Position numbers and translations under genes: made by a program. From Mercurialis annua (lineage: Eukaryota > Streptophyta > Magnoliopsida > Malpighiales > Euphorbiaceae), in NCBI RefSeq assembly GCF_937616625.2, contig NC_065570.1:38695665-38759664 (forward strand): DNA of 64,000 nucleotides. The letters run 5' to 3'. The notes beneath the pieces were generated by a model, which saw only the letters and a list, made by a program, of their open reading frames with translations, searched no databases and was not told the origin of the DNA. Shown one piece after another: positions 1-12,271 of the stretch (position 1 is the stretch's first letter; every line of letters starts with the position of its first letter).

Positions 1-3000
1 TGTACTCTTCTTACGGACTAAGTTTTCCAAAGAACTCTTACCATAGGTACCTTCTTTATCCGCATCTTTCATACTTGCACACCGATAATCTTTACTGGTT
101 TTTCTTCGTACGATAACTCTTCGGTCATCTCCACCGCTTGCGGTTGAATCACTCGAGAAGGACTAGATACACCTTTCTCAGTATAACTTGATAAACCTTC
201 TGATAGTGGAGTTGTATTCAAACGTTATTGTCATCCGTTGTATTGCGCGCTTACCTCCTTTTCATGTACTTAACGTCGTTTGAATACGATTATCACTAAT
301 TCTTTTTAGCTTTCTTATGGTAGATTCCCTTCTTTGCGTGGTTCAATTCACTTACTGAAAGTAAGTGCTCTGCTCATTGGCGTATCGCGGTCGCTCTTTT
401 TACTGGAATTACTGACAATCTTGTTCTTTATTCTCTTACTACTTTACTCGCAAGTTTTGGCGACTTCATTTCTTGTGAATACTACAAATTGCCATCTTCA
501 TAACCCCTCATGTTCTTTGAAATCATGTGTGTCATCGCTTCTTGACGGTTTTTTACTTGCTTGCATATAGCAAGGTTCCTTGTTTGCATTACTTAAATTA
601 CTTATCCAAAGTAATTATCTCTCATATTTTCCTGCTAATCTTACTCTTATATCCTTTCTCTTATTATTATGTATCTTATTATAATGTATAACTTCACTCT
701 AGTTGATCATAGAGTGAAATGATGCTATGTCCTTGTTTCTTATCGACACTCTATTTGGTTAACTTATTGACTTCATGATCTTGTATCATAAGTCAAATCC
801 CTTTTGAACGTTTGTCTTTATTGTGCTGTCCGTATATGTTTTCGTAAACTTGTATCGTCTAAATCCATATTTCCTTTTGACACTTCATGATTCCTAATCC
901 CATGAAGTTGAATGTACTCTTGGCATTACTTGATATGTTTAGCATTTGCCTTCCCTGGCTTATCTTATTTCTCGATCCTTTAACTTCATTCATTTCTCTA
1001 GTTAGTATTACTTTTCCTTCATTTATGATTCATAGATTAGTTTTGTAGCCCATCCTAGTCAATAGCTACAAACACTCTTCATGTTACTTTGATCTATCTC
1101 TCGAAGTAGCGTTGTTCTTTCATATTCTTTCAATAGCTTCTTATCTTAGTGACTTATTGTTTTCATTAGACATTCCTTATCTAATGACACTTAATGTTAA
1201 TCTGATCTTAATCTTCACTTTTTTATATTCTCATGTCGTTACTAATCTTATAGATTCTTGAATAATCCTGGTTCGATCCTTCGTTAGCTCTTTGGTTCCA
1301 AGAAGGTATTAGACTTAATTAGTTAATCTAGCTATTCATCTCTCTATTACTTTTGATAGGTACTTTGCTTTTTTTTTCTATTATACGTCCTTTGTAAAAA
1401 CCATTCGCTTCACGTTGGTTTATGAATCCGTAGATAGCTTACGCTTGAAATCGTAAAAATGACGTTTATAAACTTCTATAATAACCCTTCGTTTTCTTCT
1501 TGTACTTTTCCTTGTACTCGAACTCTTTATAAATACTTTTATTTACGACTCATTCTTATAACAATTCATTACTTCCTTTCAGATCTTTTAATTTCATTCA
1601 TTAGTACTATCTCTCTTGTAACTTTCGTAATTTCTCCCACATACTCCTTTGTTGTCGTTCTCGCATTCTACTTTTCGTTGTTACATTTCTAATTATTAAT
1701 GAAAATTCTAAACGTTATTTTCTCTAGATCACTTTAACATCTAATACATTAATATTCACTTGTATTCATGGGATGCATTCATCACTGACATTCGTTATGT
1801 CAGTGAGACTAATTTCTATATCCTATTATCGCATTCCCTTAAAATTTCTTGATTCTTCAAGTAAAATCCGTGTTGAATCTTATACTTGATCCTTATAACA
1901 CTTTTTGTATCTTTTCCTTATATTAGTCATTTGTCTATTTAATCGCCTTGATTCATCCCAGATGTCTTGCGAGACATTTTGGATCCTAAATAAACATCAT
2001 TGCCATTAGAATGTTTGATCTTATTCCATCTATCTCTTGGAAATTAAAATATCAATCATTAACGTCCCATGTATCCTTTCTTCTTACCCTAATTACTTAT
2101 AAATCGTTAATAAACTCTTGGCCATACTCCAAAATGATTTATATCATCATTATCCATTCTAATATAGATACAGTTAATGTAACGCTTAATCTTGAAACTA
2201 CATGATGTCAAACTCATCATTTCGCCTGCTGGTACGATGTCCTCTTTTGTATTCAAACTAGTATACCTTGAACTTCAATCAACGTCCTTAAATTACGACT
2301 TCACTCGCGATATTCTAATATTAACTATTCATTCTTCTCCTTTAACTCATTTATTATATATCTTTCTATCCACTTACTCGGTTATATCCAATGGGAGATA
2401 TTACTACACTCATGTACTTAATCCATAGTAATATTCCTCATTCTTCGTCACTTCTCGTATCAAACTTTAGGATCTTTTATCTTTATTGGCTCTTGTATCT
2501 TCCTTTCTCTTTTACTTCTATCATAACTTAATTTCCTTTTATACATTAATGTCTTGCTTTCTTCGCTTATCGTAATATCCTTATCCGGGTATCTTCGTTC
2601 ATAATATATTATGTATCCTAAGTGTTAACTTACTTTGATTCTTCTGCCAGTCCTAATGTATAGAACTTTTGATTTGTGTACGTCTGATATAGTCCTCGTC
2701 ATGAGGTGTATGTTGTTCTTCTACATGTAACGTCCTCGTCTTCCTTTGAGAGTCATCATCAACATCGCATAGCTACCGTACTAAACTCTTCGTACTTCAT
2801 ATTTCTTATCTTCATTCCGTGACCTTATACTTCGTGTACATGTCCTTATCTTTTAATTTGTTGGTCAAAATGCCCAACCGCAAAGCTCGTTACACGAATT
2901 TCCAACTTCTTTAACATAGTCTACGCAATATACAATCCATCTTTTAACTTTATTAATCCTATATGTCATCCCATCCACATCTGATACATATCTTACGTTC

Positions 3001-4360
3001 TTACTCATTGTAGTCTCACAATGTGTTGGCTAGGTTGGTCCTTTCTAGTCGTATTAATCCTCCATCAACATTCTTATGAAAATTGTCGCTTAATCCTCCA
3101 TTCGACGATTGCAACAGTCAACTCCTAGCCAACCTTCTTAGGAATATTATACTCCAATATTAAACCGATCCAGCGGGTCAATCAAAAGATATCTCAATTT
3201 TACTAGATTTGATGATCTTTAAATATTATATAAAATTCATTCGTAATCATTATCTTCACACCTCTAGTGTTTATGCTAAGGATCAATTACTATATTCACT
3301 CTCATCTCACACACTTCTATCGTCTTATAAAGTTCTAATCACTTCGTTCAAAGATAATGGCATCCTAGTTCACTGGTCAATGGATTATATTTAACCATTC
3401 AAGCCCATCTTATCATTCTATCTCCTAATAGATCTCAGACATGTGACTATCTTCGTGTCTTTCCGAGATATAACTTCTTGCTCGTGTTCTCGCACACATC
3501 CTTTGTACCTTCGAGAGTTGATTGTAGGTAGATCTCGAACATTTCCCCTTCGTTACAGAGTTCTAGTTTAGGTCTACTCACACCAAAACAATTATGGTTT
3601 CAACCATTTCGAAATCTTTGATATCCAAAGAAACTGACTCTTTTACAAAATTCATATTTAAATTCTTTATGCTTTAGTATAATTGTGCACTAGGGTGATG
3701 AACTCTCTCATCCCCAAAGAGTTGCCATAACTTACCCCTTATTTGAGTATAATGCATATCATGCGTGTCCTACTAATGTATGAATTCAGTTTCTATTCTT
3801 TTCATTTAATGTGTATGTAGTGATGCAATTCTATTCATGTCATGGCAATAGTATATTATTATATCGAATCTAGGCACATTTACACTTTCAAAATCATTAA
3901 AACAGTTAATCTTTGTAAATCACAAATCTTTCACCTTGTAAGTTCTCTAAACCTTAACCTCTATAACTCGGAAATTCTTCCATCCCTCTAGATCCATGTT
4001 TCACTATCGACCATTTCTTAGCGCTTATCGCATGACTCTGATGGTATCGTTATACCATATAATACTTAGTATGCTAGCCTCATCATTGTGTCGTAGAATG
4101 TCGACTATCCACTTCATATGTGGTCACACTCACTGTCATATCATACGTCAATCATCCTTGCGTAAGCAAAATACTTTCGCATACATATGTCGTCTAACAA
4201 TCCTATCGATCATATAAACAGACTCAGATCGTAGGGAGGAGAGTTAAAATCTTAAGATCAAACGAAAACTGATCAAGACATGACTCGAATCCCTATGTAC
4301 TGCAGTAGTTCCTAGGTAGACTCACACACAAGAACAGTGGTATCCTGGACCAACTGCTCT
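1..4360 (-). mobile_element. Partial Ty3/gypsy internal region (family A), LTR-less copy
   Basis: This stretch aligns end to end with 14910-19280 of the complete element downstream. By eye they match at roughly 97-98%, with a few small indels, for example about 9 bp near 3237/18147. On the minus strand the first 150 bases carry the end of a gypsy pol reading frame: a SYEEKP-like motif (plus-strand 93-116) and a VRVLW-like motif (about 24-51), followed by a frameshifted EED-M motif. These fit the conserved C-terminal end of plant chromovirus (Tekay-type) integrase. The rest has no open frame above about 86 codons and I recognise no other domain in it. The copy stops abruptly at 4360 within the first of two ACTGCTCTGATA-like words found just inside the PBS of the complete element. 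It therefore has no PBS and no 5' LTR and runs straight into satellite. Its 3' end lies left of the window. Confidence 0.85.
24..150 (-). pseudogene. Decayed gypsy pol 3' end (partial copy)
   Basis: Read on the minus strand, this segment translates to remnants of the last part of a Ty3/gypsy polyprotein: a proline/serine stretch, an acidic stretch, SYEEKP, then PMVRVLW. An in-frame stop lies between them and a frameshift follows. In chromoviruses this part follows the integrase core and sits close to the 3' LTR, which matches its place in the complete copy. It cannot encode a working protein. Confidence 0.6.
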
Positions 4361-4960
4361 GAAACGATCGGATTTGATTTCGTAACATTTGGAAACGTTT
4401 GGCTTAAATTGCTAAAAAGGTGAAACGTTTGGATTTGTTTTGTAACGTTTTTTAAACGTTTGGATTCAATCACTAAAAAGGTGAAACGATTGGATTTGTT
4501 TCGTAACATTTGGAAACGTTTGGCTTAAATTGCTAAAAAGTGAAACATTTCGATTTGTTTTGTAACGTTTGTAAACGTTTGGCTTAAAATGCTAAAAATG
4601 TGAAACGTTTGGATTTGTTTCGTAACGTTTGGTTTAAATCGCAAAAAAGGTGAAACATTTGGATTTGTTTTGTAACGATTGTAAACTTTTGGCTTAAATC
4701 ACTAAAAAGGGGAAACGTTTAGTTTTGTTTCATAACGTTTGTAAACATTTGGCTTAAATTGCTAAGAAGGTGAAACGTTTTGATATGTTTCGTAATGTTT
4801 TAAACGTCTAGTTTGGTTTCATAACGTTTTAAATGTTTGGCTTAAATCGCTAAAAAGGTGAAATCGCTAAAACCGGGACACGTTTGGTTTTGTTTCGTAA
4901 CGTTTGTAAACGTTTGGCTTAAATCGCTAAGAAGGGGAAACGTTTGGATTTGTTTCGTAA
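4361..4960 (+). repeat. Array segment duplicated at 7651-8290
   Basis: This segment starts with the rare variant GAAACGATCGGATTTGATTT and shares a string of private variants with 7651-8290. These include the extended GTTTTTTAAACG joint, CACTAAAAAGG, the shortened CTAAAAAGTGAAACATTTCG module, and CTAAAACCGGGACACG. The two copies lie about 3.29 kb apart. The left one has lost about 58 bp near 4865. The segment abuts the breakpoint of the partial retroelement copy exactly, so the duplication and that breakpoint are probably linked. Confidence 0.8.
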
Positions 4961-7650
4961 CGTTTTAAACGTCTGGTTTGGTTTCATAACGTTTTAAACG
5001 TTTAGCTTAAATCGCTAAAAAGGTGAAACGATTGGATTTGTTTCGTAACATTTTGGCTTAAATTGCTAAAAAGGTGAAACAATCGGATTTGTTTTGTAAC
5101 GTTTGTAAACGTTTGGCTTAAAATGCTAAAAATATGAAGCAATTGGATTTGTTTCGTAACGTTTGTAAACGTTTGGTTTAAATCACTAAAAAGGTGAAAC
5201 ATTTGGATTTGTTTTGTAACGTTTGTAAAGGTTTGGCTTAAAACGCTAAAAAGGGGAAACATTTGGTTTTGTTTTGTAACGTTTGTAAACGTTTGGTTTA
5301 AATCGCTAAGAAGGAGAAACGTTTGGATTTGTTTCGTAACTTTTTAAACGTCTGGTTTGGTTTCATAACGTTTTAAACGTTTGGCTTAAATCGCTAAAAG
5401 GGTGAAACGATGTGATTTGATTTTGTAACATTTGGAAATGTTTGGCTTAAATTGCTAAAAATGTGAAACGTTTGGATTTGTTTTGTAACGTTTGTAAACG
5501 TTTGGATTCAATCCCTGAAACAATTGGATTTGTTTCGTAACATTTGGAAACGTTTGGCTGAAATTGCTAAAAAGGTGAAACAATTGGATTTGTTTTGTAA
5601 CGTTTGTAAACATTTGGCTTAAAATGCTAAAAATGTGAAACTTTTGGATTTGTTTCGTAACGTTTGTAAATGTTTGGTTTAAATCGCTAAAAAAGGTGAA
5701 ACATTTGGATTTGTTTTGTAACGTTTGTAAACGTTTGGCTTAATTCGCTAAAAAGGTGAAACGTTTGGTTTGTTTTGTAACATTTGTAAATGTTTGGCTT
5801 AGATTGCTAAGAAGGTGAAACGTTTGGATTTTTTTCGTAACGTTTTAAACGTCTGGTTTGGTTTTATAACATTTTAAACGTTTGGCTTAAATTGCTAAAA
5901 AGGTGAAACGATTGGATTTGTTTCGTAACATATGGGAACGTTTGGCTTAAATTGCTATAAAGGTGAAACGTTTGGATTTGTTTTGTAACGTTTGAAAACG
6001 TTTGGCTTAAAATGCTAAAAAAATGAGAAACGTTTGGATTTTTTCGTAACGTTTGTAAACATTTGGTTTATATCGCTAAAAAGGTAAAACATTTGGATTT
6101 GTTTTGTAACGTTTGTAAACGTTTGGTTGAAATCGCTAAAAAGGGGAAATGTTTGTTTTGTTTCGTAAAGTTTGTAAACGTTTGGCTTAAATCGCTAAGA
6201 AGGGGAAACATTTGGATTTGTTTCGTAACGTTTTAAACATCTGGTTTGGTTTCATAACGTTTTAAACGTTTGGCTTAAATCGCTAAAAAGGTGAAACGAT
6301 TGGATTTGTTTCGTAACATTTGGAAACGTTTGGCTTAAATTGCTAAAAAGGTGAAATATTTGAATTTGTTTTGTAGCGTTTGTAAACGTTTGGTTTAAAA
6401 TGCTAATAATACGAAACGTTTGGATTTGTTTCCTAACGTTTGTAAACGTTTGGTTTAAATCACTTAAAATGTGAAACTTTTGATTTGTTTTGTAACGTTT
6501 GTAAACGTTTGGCTTAAATCGCTAAAAAGGGGAAACGTTTGGTTTTGTTTCGTAACGTTTATATACGTTTGCCTTAAATCGCTAAGAAGGAGAAGCAATT
6601 GGATTTGTTTCGTAACGTTTTAAACGTCTGGTTTGGTTTCATTACGTTTTAAACGTTTGGCTTAAATCGCTAAAAAGGTGAAACGATTGGATTTGATTTC
6701 GGAATATTTTGAAACGTTTGGCTTAAATTGCTAATGAAGGTGAAACATTTGGATTTGTTTTATAACGTTGTAAACTTTTGGATTCAATCCTTAAAAAGGT
6801 GAAACGATTGGATTTGTTTCGTAACGTTTGGAGACATTTGGCTTAAATAAAAAGGTGAAATATTTGGATTTGTTTTATAACGTTTGTAAACGTTTGGCTT
6901 AAAATGCTATAAATGTGAAACGTTTGGATTTGTTTCGTAACGTCTGTAAACGTTTGGTTTAAATCGCTAAAAAGGTGAAACATTTGGATTTGTTTTGTAA
7001 CGTTTGTAAACGCTTGGCTTAAATCGCTAAAAAGGGGAAACGTTTGGTTTTGTTTTGTAACGCTTGTAAACGTTTGGCTTAAATCGCTTAGAAGGTGAAA
7101 CGTTTGGATTTGTTTTGTAACGTTTTAAACGTCTAGTTTGGTTTCATAACATTTTAAACGTTTGGCTTAAATTGCTAAATGAAACGATTGGATTTGTTTC
7201 GTAACATTTGGAAACGTTTGGCTTAAATTGCTAAAAACGTGAAACGTTTGGATTTTTTTCATGACGTTTGTAAATGTTTGGCTTCAATCTCTAAAAAGGT
7301 GAAACTTTTAGATTTGTTTCCTAACGTTTGTAAACATTTGGCTTAAATCGCTAAAAAGGTGAAACGTTTCGATTTGTTTCGTAACGTTTGTAAACTTTGG
7401 CTTAAATCGCTAAAAAGGGGAAACGTTTGGATTGGTTTCTTAACGTTTCAAAGGTTTGTCTTCAATCGCTAAAAAGGTGAAACGTTTGGATTTAACGTTT
7501 GTAAACGTTTGGCTTAAATCGCTAAAAAGGCGAAACATTTGATTTTGTTTCGTAACGTTTGTTAACGTTTGGCTTATAATGCTAAAAATGTGAAACGTTT
7601 GGATTTGTATCATAACTTTTGTAAACGTTAGGCTTAAATCGCTAAGAAGG

Positions 7651-8290
7651 TGAAACGATCGGATTTGATTTCGTAACATTTGGAAACGTTTGGCTTAAAT
7701 TGCTAAAAAGGTGAAACGTTTGGATTTGTTTTGTAACGTTTTTTAAACGTTTGGATTCAATCACTAAAAAGGTGAAACGATTGGATTTGCTTCGTAACAT
7801 TTGGAAACGTTTGGCTTAAATTACTAAAAAGTGAAACATTTCGATTTGTTTTGTAACGTTTGTAAACGTTTGGCTTAAAATGCTAAAACTGTGAAACGTT
7901 TGGATTTGTTTCGTAACGTTTGTAAACGTTTGGTTTAAATCGCAAAAAAGGTGAAACATTTGGATTTGTTTTGTAACGTTTGTAAACTTTTGGTTTAAAT
8001 CGCTAAAAAGGGGAAACATTTGGTTTTGTTTCATAACGTTTGTAAACATTTGGCTTAAATCGCTAAGAAGGTGAAACGTTTTGATAAGTTTCGTAACGTT
8101 TTAAACGTCTAGTTTGGTTTCATAACGTTTTAAATGTTTGGCTTAAATCGCTAAAAAGGTGAAACGATAGGATTTGTTTTGTAACATTTGGAAACATTTG
8201 GCTGAAATCGCTAAAACCGGGACACGTTTGGTTTTGTTTCATAACGTTTGGCTTAAATTGCTAAGAAGGGGAAACTATTGGATTTGTTTC
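7651..8290 (+). repeat. Second copy of the duplicated array segment
   Basis: Partner of 4361-4960, sharing the same run of private monomer variants. Here the segment is embedded in satellite on both sides, so this copy looks ancestral and the one touching the retroelement looks derived. A further tandem duplication of about 0.2-0.25 kb (about 7391-7650 and 8351-8560) flanks it. It shares the truncated module GGATTTAACGTTT and the variant GGCTTATAATGCTAAAAATG. Confidence 0.75.
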
Positions 8291-11200
8291 GTAACGTTTT
8301 AAACGTTTGGCTTAAATTGCTAAAAAAGTGAAACATTTGGATTTGTTTCGTAAAGTTTGTAAACTTTGGCTTAAATCGCTAAAAAGGGGAAACGTTTGGA
8401 TTTAACGTTTCTAAACGTTTGGCTTAAATCGCTAAAAAGGCGAAACATTTGGTTTTGTTTCGTAACGTTTGTAAACGTTTGGCTTATAATGCTAAAAATG
8501 TGAAACGTTTGGATTTGTATCGTAACTTTTGTAAGCGTTAGGCTTAAATCGATAAGAAGGTGAAATGTTCGGATTTGTTTCGTAAAGTTTAAAACGTCTT
8601 TATTGGTTTTGTAACGTTTTAAATGTTTGGCTTAAATCGCTAAAACGGTTAAACGATTGGATTTGTTTCGTAAAATTTGTAAATGTTTGGCTTCAAATCG
8701 CTAAAAAGGGGAAACGTTTGGTTTTGTTTCGTAACGTTTGTAAACGTTTAGCTTAAATCGCTAAGAATGTGAAACGTTTGGATTCGTTTCGTAACGTTTT
8801 AAACGTCTGGATTGGTTTCAAAATGTTTTAAACGTTTGGCTTAAATCGTTAAAAAGGTTAAACGATTGGATTTGTTTTGTAACGTTTGTAGGCTAAAATC
8901 GCTAAAAAGGGGAAACGTTTGGTTTTGTTTCGTAACGTTTGTAAACGTTTGGCTTAAATCGCTAAGAAGGGGTAACATTTGGATTTGTTTCGTAACGTTT
9001 TTAACATATGGTTTGGTTTCATAACGTTTTAAACGTTTGGCTTAAATCGTTAAAAAGATTAAACGATTGGATTTGTTTCGTAATATTTGTAAACGTTTGG
9101 CTTAAAATTTCTAAAAAGATGAAACGTTTGGTTTTTTTCGTAACGTTTGTAAACGTTTGGCTTAAATCGCTAAGAAGGTGAAACGTTTGGATTTGTTTCG
9201 TATCGTTTTAATCGTCTGGTTTGGTTTCATAACGTTTTAAACGTTTGGCTTAAATTGTTAAAAAGGTTAAACCATTGGATTTGTTTCGTAACATTTGGAA
9301 ACGTTTGGCTTAAATTGCTAAAAAGGTGAAACATTTAGATTTGTTTTGTAACGTTTGTAAACGTTTGGCTTAAAATGTTAAAAATGTGAAATGTTTGGAT
9401 TTGTTTCGTAACGTTTGTAAACGTTTGCTTTAAATCGCTGAAAAGGTGAAACATTTGTATTGTTTTGTAACGTTTGGCTTAAATCGCTAAAAAGGGGAAA
9501 TGTTTGGTATTGTTTCGTAACGTTTGTAAACTTTTGGCTTAAATCGCTAAGAAGGAGAAATATTTTGATTTGTTTCGTAACGTTTTAAACGTCTGGTTTG
9601 GTTTCATAATGTTTTAAACGTTTGGCTTAAATCGCTAAAAAGATGAAACGATTGGATTTGATTTCGTAACATTTGGAAACGTTTGGCTTTAATTGCTAAA
9701 AAGGTGAAACGTTTGGATTTGATTTGTAACGTTTGTAAACGTTTGGATTCAATCCCTAAAAAGGTGAAACGATTGGATTTGTTTCTTTACATTTGGAAAC
9801 GTTTGGCATAAATTGCTAAAAAGGTGAAACATTTGGATTTGTTTTGTAACGTTTGTAAACGTTTGGCTTAAAATGCTAAAAATGTGAAACGTTTGGATTT
9901 ATTTCGTAACGTTTGTAAACGTTTGGTTTAAATCGCTAAAAAGGTGAAACATTTGGATTTGTTTTGTAACGTTTGCAAACTTTTAGATTAAATCGCTAAA
10001 AAGGGGAAACGTTTTGTTTTGTTTCGTAACGTTTGCAAACGTTTGGCTTAAATCGCTAAGAAAGTGAAACATTTGGATTTGTTTTGTAACGTTTTAAACG
10101 TCTGGTTTAGTTTCATAACGTTTTAAATGTTTGGCTTAAATTGCTGAAAAGGTGAAACAATTGGATTTGTTTCGTAACATTTGGAAACGTTTGGCTTAAA
10201 TTGCTAAAAAGGGGAAACGTTTGGATTTGTTTTGTATCGTTTGTAAACGTTTCGCTTCAATCCCTAAAAAGGCGAAACGTTTGGATTTGTTTTGTAATGT
10301 TTGTTAACGTTTGGCTTAAATCGATAAAAAGGCGAAACGTTTGGATTTGTTTCGTAACGTTTGTAAACGTTTGGCTTAAATCGCTGAAAAGGGGAAACGT
10401 TTGGATTGGTTTCGTAATGTTTCAAATGTTTGTCTTCAATCGCTAAAAAGCTGAAACGTTTGGATTAGTTTCGTAACGTTTGAAAAGGTTTGGCCTAAAT
10501 CGCAAAAAAGGCAAAACATTTTGTTTTGTTTCGTAATGTTTGTAAACGTTTGGCTTAAAATGTTAAAAATGTGAAATGTTTGTATTTGTTTTGTAACGTT
10601 TGGTTTAAATCACTAAAAAGGTGAAACATTTGGATTTATTTCATAATGTTTGCAAACGTTTAGCTTATATCGCTAAAAATGGGAAACGTTTAGATTTGTT
10701 ACATAACGTTTGTAAACGTTTGGCTTAAATTGCTAAAAAGGGGAAACGTTTAGTTTTGTTTCGTAATGTTTGTAAACGTTTGGCTTAAATCACTAAGAAG
10801 GGGAAACGTTTGGATTTGTTTCGTAACGTTTTAAACGTCTAGATTTGTTTCGTAACATTTGGAAACGTTTGGCTTAAATTGCTAAAAAGGTGAAATGCTT
10901 GGATTTGTTTCGTGACGTTTGTAAATGTTTGGCTTCAATCCCTAAAAATGTGAAACGTTTGGATTTGTATCGTAACTTTTGTAAACGTTTTGCTTAAATC
11001 GATAAGGAGGTGAAACGTTTGGATTTGTTTCATAGCATTTAAAACGTCTGGATTGGTTTCATAACGTATTAAACGTTTAGCTTAAAACGCTAAAACGGTT
11101 AAACGATTGGATTTGTTTCGTAACATTTGTAAAGGTTTGGCTTAAAATCGTTAAAAAGGGGAAACGTTTGGTTTTGTTTCGTAACGTTTGTAAACGTTTG

Positions 11201-12266
11201 GCTTAAATCGCTAAGAAGGTGAAACGTTTGGATTTGTTTCGTAAAATTTTAAAATTCTGAATTTGTTTCATAATGTTTTAAACGTTGGCTTAAATCACTA
11301 AAAAGGTTAAACGATTAGATTTGTTTCGTAACATTTGTAAACATTTGGCTTAAAATTCCTAAAAAGGGGAAACATTTGGTTTTGTTTCGTAGCGTTTGTA
11401 AACGTTTGGCTTAAATCGCTAAGAAAGTGAAACATTTGGATTTGTTTCGTAACGTTTTAAACGTCTGGATTGGTTTCATAACGTTTTAAATGTTTGGCTT
11501 AAATCGTTAAAAAGGTTAAACGATTGAATTTGTTCCGCAAAATTTGTAAACGTTTGGTTTAAAATCGCTAAAAAGGGGAAACGTTTGGTTTTGTTTCGTA
11601 ACGTTTGTAAACGTTTGGCTTAAATCGCTAAAAGGTGAAACGTTTGGATTTGTTTCGTAACGTTTTAAACGTCTGGATTGTATTACTAACGTTTTTAAAC
11701 GTTTGGCTTAAATCGCTGAAAAGGTTAAACGATTGGATTTGTTTCGTAACATTTGTAAATGTTTGGCTTAAATTGCTAAAAAAGGGAAACGTTTTGATTT
11801 GTTTTGTAACGATTGTAAACGTTTAGCTTCAATCCCTAAAAAGGAGAAACGTTTGGATTTGTTTGGTAACGTGTGTAAACATTTGGCTTAAATCACTAAA
11901 AAGGTGAAACGTTTGGATTTGTTTCGTAACATCTGGAAACGTTTGGCTTAAGTCGCTAAAAAGGTGAAAACGTTTGGATTGGTTTCGTAAAGTTTTAAAC
12001 ATTTGGCTTCAATCACTAAAAAGGTGAAACGTTTGGACTGGTTTCGTAACGTTTGTAAACGTTTGGCTTAAATAGCTAAAAAGGTGAAACATTTGGTTTT
12101 TTTTCCTAACGTTTGTAAACGTTTTGCTTAAATTGCTAAAAGGGGGAAACGTTCGGGTTTGTTTCGTAACATTTGTAAACGTTTGGCTTAAATCGCCAAA
12201 AAGGTGAAACGTTTGGATTTGTTTCGTAACGTTTGTAAACGTTTTGCTTAAATCGCTAAAAAGGTG

Positions 12267-12271
12267 AAACG
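12267..12271. repeat. Target-site duplication AAACG (left) of element A
   Basis: The five bases immediately before the LTR end read AAACG and are repeated at 22013-22017 on the other side of the element. This 5-bp direct repeat proves a single integration event into the satellite. Confidence 0.95.

Larger units (their letters stand above)
4361..12271 (+). repeat. 60-bp satellite array, left block (single orientation)
   Basis: About 130 head-to-tail copies of a unit averaging 60 bp, all in the same direction, with the Y module reading GTTTGGCTTA...GTGAAAC on the plus strand. The unit divides into modules starting GTTT and ending AAC, joined at AAACGTTT-like boxes. The block is marked by a variant module CGTCTGGTTTGG or CGTCTGGATTGG, followed by TTTCATAACG. 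It recurs near 4972, 5349, 5849, 6238, 6625, 7128, 8104, 8809, 9211, 9589, 10098, 11048, 11460 and 11668. The 380-510 bp spacing suggests an irregular 6-8 monomer higher-order unit. Most differences between units are CG to TG or CA changes. No gene is visible; the open frames inside are satellite phase artefacts. The array is interrupted on its right by element A. Confidence 0.95.

Noticed and set aside
334..570. Hydrophobic 78-codon plus-strand frame, plus similar frames at 1459, 2192 and 3996
   Set aside because: Antisense to the retroelement internal region. The hydrophobicity comes from T-rich sequence, and most of these are altered in the second copy.
4361..12271. CRISPR-like array (short repeats at regular spacing)
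   Set aside because: There are no unique spacers between constant repeats. The whole unit repeats, in a plant nuclear context.
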